A stretch of 13,968 bases of DNA from JBDRGC01 sp043818215 (GTDB lineage Bacteria; Chloroflexota; Anaerolineae; Anaerolineales; UBA11858): assembly GCA_043818215.1 (NCBI GenBank), contig JBDRGC010000082.1, forward strand, positions 1 through 13,968, given 5' to 3'. The notes below the pieces were generated by a model that saw nothing but the letters and a program-made list of their open reading frames with translations, ran no database searches and was not told the origin of the DNA. Both the position numbers and the translations under genes were made by a program. Positions 7,153 through 12,945 of this stretch are shown in pieces (the first letter of the stretch is position 1; every line of letters begins with the position of its first letter).

Positions 7153-7396
7153 CAGCGTAAGCTTCAGCCAGATATTCGTCGTGGTTGATGGAAATGTCTG
7201 TTTTTCCAGAATGATATTTGCCGGCAATAGAGATGGCATATTGACGTAATTCATCCATTTCCTTTGTTTCGGAAGTGTTTAGGTATTGAGCCACACTTTC
7301 ACGGATTATCCTTGCCACCGAGACCTTTTGGGAGGCAGCCAACTCTTTCAAGGCCCGGTGCTGTTTCTCTGTCAATTGAATTTGTGTCCGAATCAT
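7139..7396 (-). CDS. VapB-like antitoxin (ribbon-helix-helix type), copy paired with VapC
   Basis: This 85-residue protein starts MIRTQIQLTEKQHRALKELA, typical of ribbon-helix-helix DNA-binding antitoxins: strand RTQIQL, then two helices through SVARIIRESVAQYL. The C-terminal part (SIAGKYHSGKTDISINHDEYLAEAYADALH) should be the toxin-binding tail. Start ATG 7396 has GGAG seven bases upstream. It overlaps the VapC start by 14 bp. It is a close tandem paralogue of the gene just upstream, and its own upstream region is now the end of that paralogue's reading frame. Expected role: neutralise VapC and repress the operon. Confidence 0.88.
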   Translation of the reverse strand: MIRTQIQLTEKQHRALKELAASQKVSVARIIRESVAQYLNTSETKEMDELRQYAISIAGKYHSGKTDISINHDEYLAEAYADALH

Positions 7397-7418
7397 GAGT
7401 TTACTCCAAAAACTGTAA

Positions 7419-7700
7419 TCACTTTCCCGAATGTGGTGTATCTACCTCGTCAGCGTAAATCTCTGCCAGGTATTTATCATGATTTACTGAGACGTCTGTG
7501 GCTCCATCGATATCATGATATTTCCCAGCAAGCGACATTGCTCGTTGCTGTATCTTTTCCATACTTGGTTTGTTAGCAGTGGTCAGATATGTTGCCACGC
7601 TTTCTCGAATCAACTTCGCCACCGAAACTTGCCGAGAATCGGCTAACTCTTTCAATGCCCGGTGCTGTTCTTCTGTCAATTGAATTTGTGTCCGAATCAT
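7419..7700 (-). CDS. VapB-like antitoxin, duplicated copy without adjacent toxin
   Basis: This 93-residue protein is near-identical at its N-terminus to the next antitoxin (MIRTQIQLTEEQHRALKELADSRQVSVAKLIRESVATYL) and has the same tail pattern (SLAGKYHD...VSVNHDKYLAEIYAD). It ends with an extra DTPHSGK, encoded by sequence equivalent to the operator region of a single-copy unit. Start codons of the two copies are 304 bp apart, as are the operator half-sites, showing a 304-bp tandem duplication. GGAGCAAGCTC precedes the ATG as ribosome binding site. It has no toxin of its own: the next gene is the second antitoxin. It may act as a second repressor or a spare antitoxin. Confidence 0.85.
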   Translation of the reverse strand: MIRTQIQLTEEQHRALKELADSRQVSVAKLIRESVATYLTTANKPSMEKIQQRAMSLAGKYHDIDGATDVSVNHDKYLAEIYADEVDTPHSGK

Positions 7701-7721
7701 GAGCTTGCTCCAATAACTGTA

Positions 7722-7741
7722 ATCACTTTTCCAGAAGTGAT
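7722..7741 (-). promoter_or_regulatory. Palindromic operator at the antitoxin operon
   Basis: ATCACTT-ttccag-AAGTGAT is a perfect 7-bp inverted repeat with a 6-bp spacer. It covers the expected transcription start and lies just downstream of the -10 box, an ideal place for autorepression by the ribbon-helix-helix antitoxins. A decayed copy lies 304 bp away at 7418-7437 (ATCACTT kept, other half ATGTGGT). Confidence 0.65.
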
Positions 7742-7744
7742 GTA

Positions 7745-7772
7745 ATTATAGCATAAGATGACAAATCTCCAA
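7745..7772 (-). promoter_or_regulatory. Extended -10 promoter of the antitoxin-toxin operon
   Basis: On the minus strand TATAAT (7745-7750) is preceded by TGC (7751-7753), a perfect extended -10. A weak -35 candidate TTGGAG (7767-7772) lies 16 bp further upstream; it is made of an AATCTCC heptamer doublet. The operator palindrome lies directly downstream. Confidence 0.65.
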
Positions 7773-7778
7773 TCTCGC

Positions 7779-8050
7779 GAGCGTCACAAGTTGGGGACAA
7801 GCTTTTCAGGGTACAGGATGGGCCGACTCTTTCGGGATCGTGCCTGCTGCCCAACATATCTGCAGGTTCACAGAAACCCTCTCGTACATATGGGGGGGGG
7901 TAGTTAGCTTGTACGCCGCGAAATCCAGTGAAATCTACGAATTTCCCATAATCACCACACGATTTTGGGAAATCCCAAGCAATTTTACCGGTTGTTTGTC
8001 ATTGAATCACCCGTTTTCCCCTGCTTTGTTGTCCCCAGTCTGTGACGCTC
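7779..8050. mobile_element. MITE-like element with 22-bp terminal inverted repeats
   Basis: Ends 7779-7800 and 8029-8050 are inverted repeats of 22 bp with 19 matches (outer end GAGCGTCACA, inner end GGGGACAA). The 228 bp between them hold no plausible gene. They contain a G9 run near 7891-7900, an 8-bp inverted repeat ATTTCCCA/TGGGAAAT (7941-7948, 7966-7973) and a small TTGGGA-AA-TCCCAA hairpin (7965-7978). No transposase and no clear target duplication are seen. The right end contains the stop codon of the neighbouring glycosyltransferase. Size and structure fit a non-autonomous transposable element, but this is inferred from one copy. Confidence 0.5.
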
Positions 8051-9395
8051 ACAGTTGCCGGTAAAACGACTCCGCTTCCCCCATCACTTTTTGATACTCG
8101 GCCCGTGCGCGGATCAGGCGGAGGTTGTGCTCTCGGGCGCGGGCACGCAGCTCCAGGTTCTCCAACCCGCCCACAATCGCGTCCGCCAACGCTTCGGGGT
8201 CGGCAGGGTCCACCAAGAGGCCGTTCACCCCGGGGGTGATCCACTCACGCAGGGATTCGATGTCCCCCACCACAGGGAAGCAGCCACAGGCCAGGGCTTC
8301 GAGCAATGTGTTGGGCGTCCCATCGTGGGTGCTGGGCGAGACAAGTACCTGTGTCTGGCGGAACAGGTCTGCCATCTCGGCGCGAGTTTGGCGTGGCAAC
8401 AAGTCTACCGCATGAGCAATGTCGAGGTTGCGCACCCAGCGTTCGGCTTCGGGTACTCCCGCCATCATCGTGCAGAGGAAACGGGCCTCGGGGCACTTCG
8501 CCAACACCCGCGGAATTGCCTGAAAGAAGGTGTCATTGCGTACGTAAGCACGCAGGCCGCGCGGGTTGATGACGACAGGATTCGGGGTTTCATCAACGGG
8601 GTAAAAAATATCCGTTTGGATACCTCCAGCTCCCGGCAAAACAATATTGGGTTTTTCTCGGTCAAAACCCCATGTCTCAGCCAATTTCATATCCCGTTGA
8701 CAATCGGTATGCAGAGCGTCGGCTCGTTCCAATGTCAGGCGGGTAAGCTGTGTCAGTTTGCGGGTGGCCGAGGCGTGCAGCGTAAAATCGTTGCCCCAAA
8801 TAGAAACGAGAAGCGGGAAGCAGGAAGCAGGAAGCGAGGCGTGAGCCAGCGCGGCTAACATGCCCTCGTAAGGGATGCGCATAGCGTGGATTAAGTCGGG
8901 TTGGAGATTGGAGATTAGAGATTGGAGATTGGCGGCTGCTTTGGGTAAACTGCGGGGCACGAATTGATGCCGCAGCCAGGTCCGCACCCGCGGTGTAGCG
9001 ATTTTACGCACCACCCCCCTGCTACCCTGCACTCCCGCCCCCCTGCCCCCCTGCTCCCCTGCTCCCCCGCTCCTTTTCTCCCCCGCCCCCCTGCCCACCT
9101 GCCCCCCCGCTTCCTCGCCCACCTGCCCCCCCGCTTCCTCGCCCACCTGCCCCCCCACCCCCCCGCTCCCCCGCTCCCCCGCTCCCCCGCTCCCTCGCCC
9201 CCCCGCCCCCCCGCCCCCCCGCCCCCCCACAAAACTCGAAAACGCCACAGGAATAACCGTCAACGAGCCCAATTCCAAATCAGGCTGGCAAGGGTATATC
9301 GAAGCAAGATGAACTTCATGACCCGCGTCCACGAAGTACTGCATCCAGTTTAGGGCAATCGGGGAACGCCCATCGGCGACGAAGAGGAGTTTCAT
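8049..9395 (-). CDS. GT4-like glycosyltransferase with in-frame repeat insertions
   Basis: This 448-residue GT-B glycosyltransferase starts MKLLFVADGRSPIALNWMQYF. The middle has IPYEGMLAAL (174-183), VSIWGNDFTLHA (197-208), ADALHTDC (225-232) and GAGGIQTDIFYP (255-266). The donor-domain signature is SPSTHDGTPNTLLEALACGCFPVVG (353-377) with Glu366. It is longer than relatives because residues 57-127 are a Gly-rich insert coded by 8-bp repeats, and residues 156-165 and 186-194 are coded by heptamer repeats. The reading frame survives throughout, so it may be functional, with the large insert looping out of the acceptor domain. Start ATG 9395 overlaps the MNT stop by 4 bases (ATGA). Its stop falls inside the inverted end of a MITE-like element, so the C-terminus may have been trimmed. 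Donor and acceptor are unknown. Confidence 0.9.
   Translation of the reverse strand: MKLLFVADGRSPIALNWMQYFVDAGHEVHLASIYPCQPDLELGSLTVIPVAFSSFVGGRGGGGAGGRGSGGAGERGSGGVGGQVGEEAGGQVGEEAGGQVGRGAGEKRSGGAGEQGGRGAGVQGSRGVVRKIATPRVRTWLRHQFVPRSLPKAAANLQSLISNLQPDLIHAMRIPYEGMLAALAHASLPASCFPLLVSIWGNDFTLHASATRKLTQLTRLTLERADALHTDCQRDMKLAETWGFDREKPNIVLPGAGGIQTDIFYPVDETPNPVVINPRGLRAYVRNDTFFQAIPRVLAKCPEARFLCTMMAGVPEAERWVRNLDIAHAVDLLPRQTRAEMADLFRQTQVLVSPSTHDGTPNTLLEALACGCFPVVGDIESLREWITPGVNGLLVDPADPEALADAIVGGLENLELRARAREHNLRLIRARAEYQKVMGEAESFYRQL
8814..8840. repeat. CAGGAAG heptamers inside the glycosyltransferase gene
   Basis: This in-frame run of CAGGAAG-like heptamers codes for ASLPASCFP (residues 186-194), placed just before the conserved VSIWGND strand. 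It is the same repeat family, on the opposite strand, as the YTCCTGC tract at 5321-5467. Confidence 0.75.
8901..8930. repeat. GAGATTG heptamers inside the glycosyltransferase gene
   Basis: About four GAGATTG-type heptamers code on the minus strand for NLQSLISNLQ (residues 156-165), where relatives have an ordinary amphipathic helix before PDLIHA. The same unit recurs in the other minus-strand glycosyltransferase at 11481-11500 and, as a doublet, at 7764-7776. Confidence 0.8.
9015..9227. repeat. C-rich octanucleotide repeat coding a Gly-rich insert
   Basis: The plus strand is a run of GCYCCCCC-like 8-bp units with some 7-bp slips, including a 24-bp direct repeat that reads GGQVGEEA on the minus strand. 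It translates in the glycosyltransferase frame to 71 residues of Gly, Arg, Ser, Glu and Ala. The opposite-strand frame is also open (Pro-rich) but is a shadow of the repeat. Confidence 0.9.
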
Positions 9396-9781
9396 GCCTC
9401 CACCGAGTTAGATTCTCCCCCTACTTCTCGTCCAGTTGAAATCGCACAGAACCAATGCGGTGAGGTCTCAGTCAAACGCTCGAACTCCGCTCGCGTGTAA
9501 ACATGCACATCCATCCCAACTGGGAAACCGAAAGGCAGGTAATCAACTGATCGAATGTGACGCGGTTTGGATGAATCTGTAACCACCAGACAGATGTCTA
9601 CATCGCTGCCCGGTGATGGCAACCCAGTAATCCAAGAGCCAAACCAGATAATGCGCTCTATTTCAGTATAGCGGCGGCGCAGTTCTGTTGCGTATTCCCA
9701 CACAGCCCTGGCAATCGCTTCACGATCTACTGATTTGATGATCACAGAACTCGAGTAGGGCTGTTGCGTAGTTGCAAGCAT
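9392..9781 (-). CDS. MNT-type minimal nucleotidyltransferase (HEPN/MNT antitoxin)
   Basis: This 129-residue protein is of the minimal nucleotidyltransferase family. The catalytic signature is clear: GSW at residues 48-50, then Asp60 and Asp62 in SDVDICLVV, with a third Asp at 91 (MDVHVY). In characterised type VII modules the MNT partner adds AMP to the HEPN toxin and silences it. I chose ATG 9781 because AAGGAGG lies six bases upstream (9788-9794), although it overlaps the HEPN gene by about 60 bp; a GTG at 9745 is an alternative. The longer open frame has no such support. The stop overlaps the glycosyltransferase start by 4 bp, so the module sits in one transcript with it. Confidence 0.88.
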   Translation of the reverse strand: MLATTQQPYSSSVIIKSVDREAIARAVWEYATELRRRYTEIERIIWFGSWITGLPSPGSDVDICLVVTDSSKPRHIRSVDYLPFGFPVGMDVHVYTRAEFERLTETSPHWFCAISTGREVGGESNSVEA

Positions 9782-10115
9782 CCTCAGCCTCCTTACGAGT
9801 ATAAAAATCGGTCGGCGCGCCACTATCGAAACCATTAGGGTAGCGCGTTGGAATGTAGTGCTTATCCAGTGACCGGGCGTAGTCCATTAATTCGGGAGAA
9901 GGCTGCCGGTCGGGAGGCAGGTTGCCTAAGAGTACAATCAAAGTATGCCCCCAAGCCTCCATGCTCAATTTCTGAAAGAGAGACTTTATGGCCTTTTCAG
10001 CAGACTGTTGGGCAGCGAAACAACTCCATTCGTAATCATCGGTTCCCAAAGCATTGTGGGCATGGCGCAAGTCGGCTTGAGCCTGACGGAACCAGTCAAT
10101 ATAACGGTTACCCAT
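9720..10115 (-). CDS. HEPN-domain protein (HEPN/MNT toxin)
   Basis: This 131-residue HEPN protein begins MGNRYIDWFRQAQADLRHAHNAL and continues WSCFAAQQSAEKAIKSLFQKL, the classic two-helix HEPN core. Arg81-x4-His86 (RSLDKH, just before YIPTRYPN) fits the RX4-6H nuclease motif of HEPN RNases. AAGGAG (10122-10127) lies six bases before the ATG. The MNT gene begins inside its 3' end, a typical toxin-antitoxin arrangement. Whether it is an active RNase or only a structural HEPN cannot be decided by eye. A promoter upstream of uma2 may serve the whole row. Confidence 0.9.
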   Translation of the reverse strand: MGNRYIDWFRQAQADLRHAHNALGTDDYEWSCFAAQQSAEKAIKSLFQKLSMEAWGHTLIVLLGNLPPDRQPSPELMDYARSLDKHYIPTRYPNGFDSGAPTDFYTRKEAEDACNYATALLEFCDHQISRS

Positions 10116-10162
10116 AACCTACTCCTTGTAATTAGCGATGTTGACCGCCGACATACGAACGT

Positions 10163-10843
10163 TCAAATCAGATTCAAGTATCGCAGCGCATCCAAAACCC
10201 GAGGCGGGGACCACAACCAATCGACGGGGAGGGTAAAGCCAGGCAGTTGAGCGGAGTGGTACACGCCTTCGGCGTCCGGGGACGCTAATTGATAGACACC
10301 CTGTTTGTCGAGTTGATAGAATTCGGCCCGGGTACGCAAGGGATCAATCAGCCAATACTCGGGGATGCCGGCCTGCTCGTACTCGTAGAATTTGTCGCCG
10401 CGATCGCGCCCGATACTTTCCGGCGAGATGATTTCTACCACCAGATCAGCCGGGCCGTCCAGGTAAGTTTCTTCGAGCCGCTCGCGGTGCGACTGGGAAA
10501 GGAAAAGCAAATCGGGTTCGCGGCCCGAATCGATCAGTTTCATCTGGAAGGGAGCCGGAAGGACAATGCCTAAAGTATGTTCCTCTACAAATGTACTTAA
10601 CACCGCAATCAGAAAACACACAATATCTTGATGCCGCATACTTGCCGGACTGGTCATAATCACTTCTCCATCCACCCATTCGGTCAGGGTATCTTCGTCG
10701 ATTTGGGCTAAGAATTCTTCGTAGCTGACTCGCGGCGGCTTTTCTTCGGTCTGAAGCACATCCCACAGACGCTGACGCAGGCTGTGCTCGTCACGCCGGG
10801 TATAAGTGCTGGTCAGAGCCACTTCTTTTATCTGTTTACTCAT
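10163..10843 (-). CDS. Uma2-family protein (PD-(D/E)XK endonuclease fold, DUF820)
   Basis: This 226-residue protein matches the Uma2/DUF820 family, which has a restriction-endonuclease fold and is abundant in Cyanobacteria and Chloroflexota. Its biological role is not established. Family landmarks are EWVDGEVIMTSPAS (55-68), REPDLLFL with Asp111, DLVVEIISPES with Glu137, then GDKFYEYEQAGIPEYWLIDP (149-168). These give the expected Asp/Glu metal site. I chose ATG 10843 because GGAGG lies six bases upstream; ATG 10855, which has GGGGAG six bases before it, is equally possible and adds four residues. An extended -10 lies just upstream. The HEPN/MNT pair follows 47 bp downstream on the same strand. 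Confidence 0.9.
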   Translation of the reverse strand: MSKQIKEVALTSTYTRRDEHSLRQRLWDVLQTEEKPPRVSYEEFLAQIDEDTLTEWVDGEVIMTSPASMRHQDIVCFLIAVLSTFVEEHTLGIVLPAPFQMKLIDSGREPDLLFLSQSHRERLEETYLDGPADLVVEIISPESIGRDRGDKFYEYEQAGIPEYWLIDPLRTRAEFYQLDKQGVYQLASPDAEGVYHSAQLPGFTLPVDWLWSPPRVLDALRYLNLI

Positions 10844-10876
10844 TTTTGCCTCCATCTACAAAGGGGAGTTGTAGAT

Positions 10877-10885
10877 ATTATAGCA
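10877..10885 (-). promoter_or_regulatory. Extended -10 promoter of uma2-HEPN-MNT-glycosyltransferase row
   Basis: On the minus strand TGC-TATAAT is a perfect extended -10, identical in its core (ATGCTATAAT) to the one at the antitoxin operon. Transcription would start near 10870, leaving a short leader with GGGGAG before ATG 10855. The -35 position falls inside the heptamer tract and shows no consensus. Confidence 0.6.
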
Positions 10886-10898
10886 TGGGCGAGTGAAC

Positions 10899-11067
10899 AA
10901 GAGGCAAGAGGCAAGAGGCAGGTGGCAGGTGGCAAGTGGCAAGGGGCAAGAGGCAAGGGGCAGGAGGCAAGAGGCGAGGGGCAAGGGGCAAGAGGCAAGT
11001 GGTAAGTGGCTTGCTCGCCGCTCGCCGCTTCACGCTCGCCGCTCATCGTCCCGATGGTCTTACGGGA
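10899..11067. repeat. Heptanucleotide tandem repeat (AAGAGGC, 16 units) and CTCGCCG repeats
   Basis: Positions 10899-11010 are 16 exact-register 7-bp units (AAGAGGC, AAGGGGC, AAGTGGC, AGGTGGC and variants). From 11011 the pattern changes to CTCGCCG/CACTCGCCGCTC repeats that run into the 3' end of the glycosyltransferase gene. A 5-bp hairpin (11049-11053 with 11063-11067) directly follows the stop of that gene but has no T tail. No gene is seen. Confidence 0.95.
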
Positions 11068-12291
11068 TCACACTCGCCGCTCCACACTCGCCGCTCCACA
11101 TCTCACACTCACCGCGCCAATCGCCTCCACAAACACCCCCACCATCGCTTCGAGGTTGATCTCCTCCGTCACAATGCGAAATGACTCCGCTCCCATGCGC
11201 CGCAATCGAGGAATATCTGCGAGGGCAGCGCGCAGCGTTTGGGTGAAGGCTTCCTGATTCCCGGGCGGGACTTGCCAGCCATTCTGCGGGCGGACGAGGT
11301 CATCCTGCGTGCCATCCCCTTTGGCGACGATGACCGGCAGCCCGTGGGTCATGGCTTGCTGGACTGCCAACCCACCAGTGCCGGGGAGGGCGAACAAATC
11401 CGCGGCGGCGAAATATTGTTTCAGTTCAGGGCCGTGTTTGGCGCCAGTGAATTCAGTCGAAGGATATATTTGTTGCGCCAGAGATTGGAGATTGGAGATT
11501 ACTGAGCCGTCACCGACAACGATCAGCTGAGGCTGAAGCGATTCCGACAAAGCAGCGCAGGCGTGCAGCAAAATATCGATCCGTTTGCGGGCTTGCAAGC
11601 GACCCACAAAAAGCACCGTGGGAGGCCCACCCAGGGGAAGCGATCGCTCCGGGGGTGGCGTGGTCGGGCGAGGAGCGACGGCATTGCAGGCCACAAACAC
11701 CCGCTCCGGGGGCAATCCCAATGTCCGGTATTCCTCAGCTCCGCGGCGGGAATAGGCAATCACCCCATCCAGGGAGCGCAAAAACGAGAGCCGGTTCCAT
11801 CGCCGCAGCGGGGCCAGGAATCCGCCCAGGGGTGGGGCACCCAGCCCCCAACCCAGAATGGGTTTACCGCGGGCGTGCATCCACCTCACCGCCAGGCGGG
11901 TGCTCAAGTAGCGGGGATTGGCCTCCACAATCAGAGCATCGGGTTGCCACTCGTCGAGCCAGCGCGTCAACCCACGCTGCCAGCACAGATACGCCGAAGA
12001 CGAAGGATCGCGAAAATGAAGGTTGCGCGCCGGAGTCAAGCGCGCTAACTCCAAATGATCAGCGGTGGCAATACCCTCCACCGGGAGCGGCTGTCCGGCG
12101 AAGACGCTCAGACCGCCATCACAGGCATCAGCCAGCATGTCGAAAAACGGGGCGCGATAAGCAGGGAGGACACGCTGCTGGAGGGCGAGATGAATGACGA
12201 ATGGCGAATGTCGAATAGCGGATGGCGAATGTCGAATGGCGGATGGCGAATGGCGAATGGCGGGTTTCGGGTTAGGAGTTAGGGTGTGCAT
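11068..12291 (-). CDS. GT-B (GT4-like) glycosyltransferase with repeat-coded N-terminus
   Basis: This 407-residue glycosyltransferase has a recognisable acceptor domain from LALQQRVLPAYRAPFFDMLA (residues 35-54) and IVEANPRYLSTR (121-132). The donor domain has VLFVGRLQARKRIDILL (226-242), VVGDGS (258-263) and PGTGGLAVQQAMTHGLPVIV (303-322), a GT4 subgroup with Gln where the second Glu of EX7E usually lies. Residues 11-33 (AIRHSPS repeated) are coded by ten GAATGGC-type heptamers. ATG 12291 is the only ATG before the conserved part, so either the repeat is translated or a non-AUG start is used. ISNLQS (265-270) comes from GAGATTG repeats, and the last 15 or so residues run into CTCGCCG repeats. 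No Shine-Dalgarno sequence is seen. Four bases separate it from the broken PIN gene. Confidence 0.88.
   Translation of the reverse strand: MHTLTPNPKPAIRHSPSAIRHSPSAIRHSPFVIHLALQQRVLPAYRAPFFDMLADACDGGLSVFAGQPLPVEGIATADHLELARLTPARNLHFRDPSSSAYLCWQRGLTRWLDEWQPDALIVEANPRYLSTRLAVRWMHARGKPILGWGLGAPPLGGFLAPLRRWNRLSFLRSLDGVIAYSRRGAEEYRTLGLPPERVFVACNAVAPRPTTPPPERSLPLGGPPTVLFVGRLQARKRIDILLHACAALSESLQPQLIVVGDGSVISNLQSLAQQIYPSTEFTGAKHGPELKQYFAAADLFALPGTGGLAVQQAMTHGLPVIVAKGDGTQDDLVRPQNGWQVPPGNQEAFTQTLRAALADIPRLRRMGAESFRIVTEEINLEAMVGVFVEAIGAVSVRCGAASVERRV
11481..11500. repeat. GAGATTG heptamers inside the second glycosyltransferase gene
   Basis: AGATTGGAGATTGGAGATT codes on the minus strand for ISNLQS in the loop/helix after VVGDGS. 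It is the same heptamer family as 8901-8930 and preserves the frame. Confidence 0.75.
12192..12263. repeat. GAATGGC heptanucleotide repeat, about 10 units
   Basis: A run of 7-bp units (GAATGGC, GAATGTC, GAATAGC, GGATGGC) lies inside the 5' end of the minus-strand glycosyltransferase frame. Three units make 21 bp, giving the heptapeptide AIRHSPS in translation. Confidence 0.92.
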
Positions 12292-12295
12292 GGTA

Positions 12296-12708
12296 TCAGG
12301 AGGTAGTTTTGTAAGGCAAGGCTTCTACAGCAAGCTGCCCCTCGAGGGCTTCGAACTCCGGGTCTTTGTGCAAGAGGGTCGCGCCCTGCCGCAGGGTGTA
12401 TGCCGCGATGATTGCGTCGGTAAAGGAAATGTGGTAATTGGCCTTCCAGCGCGCGGCTGTCAACAATGTGGGTTCATCCATCTCCCAAATGATGTCGGCG
12501 GGTAATTCCTTGATTGCAGCGTAACGGTATTCGGCCTCCGCTTCGCCGCGCTCCTGGCGGCTGATATATGTGACTTCAAGCAACACAGTCCAGGCAATAA
12601 TACCCGGCACTCTTGCAAAACCTGCTCAATCCGGTCGGCCCCGTCTTCGTCCTCCAGCAATGTGATAATTGCCGATGTATCCAGCACAGACTGCTCAGGA
12701 GTTGTCAC
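12296..12708 (-). pseudogene. PIN-domain toxin broken by a one-base frameshift
   Basis: Two frames together make one complete PIN domain. The first, from GTG 12708 (GGAGGA eight bases upstream), gives VTTPEQSVLDTSAIITLLEDED through QVLQECRVLLP. The second gives WTVLLEVTYISRQERG, then SFTDAIIAAYTL and HKDPEFEALE. The switch is near 12593-12597, where adding one T after CCT on the minus strand would join them as LLP-WTVLLEV. All four acidic PIN residues are present across the two frames (DTS, LLEV, FTD, KDP). As read, translation continues out of frame from LLP onward, so active toxin is unlikely. The start overlaps the AbrB-like antitoxin by 14 bp. A sequencing error is the main alternative. 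Confidence 0.82.
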
Positions 12709-12928
12709 GCTCACGCTCCTCCTGCCTGTAACGGTACAATGCCTCGAGCAAGTTCTCACCTTCTGCACAACCGCGCAGCGCCTTAATCGGGTCAGCCGGA
12801 ATGGGGATGACCTTGATTACCTCGCCATTATCGATCCAGGCGAGGCGGTCACCGGCGCGCATAGCATAACGTTTGCGAATTGAGGCAGGCACAACGGTCT
12901 GCCCGCGTTTTGTCAGTGTAATTTGCAT
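12695..12928 (-). CDS. AbrB/MazE-type antitoxin (SpoVT-AbrB domain)
   Basis: This 77-residue protein begins MQITLTKRGQTVVPASIRKRYAMRAGDRLAWIDNGEVIKVIPI, a clear swapped-hairpin AbrB domain that binds DNA as a dimer. The acidic, Arg-rich tail (LLEALYRYRQEERERDNS) would hold the toxin. GGAGG (12934-12938) lies five bases before ATG 12928, which rules out the longer open frame reaching into the fkbM gene. It sits 17 bp after the fkbM stop on the same strand and overlaps the broken PIN gene by 14 bp. With its toxin frameshifted, it is likely an orphan antitoxin or repressor. Confidence 0.92.
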   Translation of the reverse strand: MQITLTKRGQTVVPASIRKRYAMRAGDRLAWIDNGEVIKVIPIPADPIKALRGCAEGENLLEALYRYRQEERERDNS

Positions 12929-12945
12929 ATCAACCTCCGCCCTGA

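Noticed and set aside
7965..7990. Rho-independent terminator (TTGGGA-AA-TCCCAA)
   Set aside because: The stem is short and no T run follows on either strand in the right place.
7840..8064. Small plus-strand gene in the MITE-like region
   Set aside because: There is no ribosome binding site or family motif, and it runs through a G9 tract and into the inverted end.
8964..9353. Plus-strand Pro-rich protein opposite the Gly-rich insert
   Set aside because: It is a shadow of the C-rich repeat; the minus frame continues into conserved glycosyltransferase motifs on both sides.
12585..12610. Programmed -1 frameshift in the PIN gene
   Set aside because: No heptameric slippery sequence or downstream structure is evident; a simple one-base loss or sequencing error explains it.
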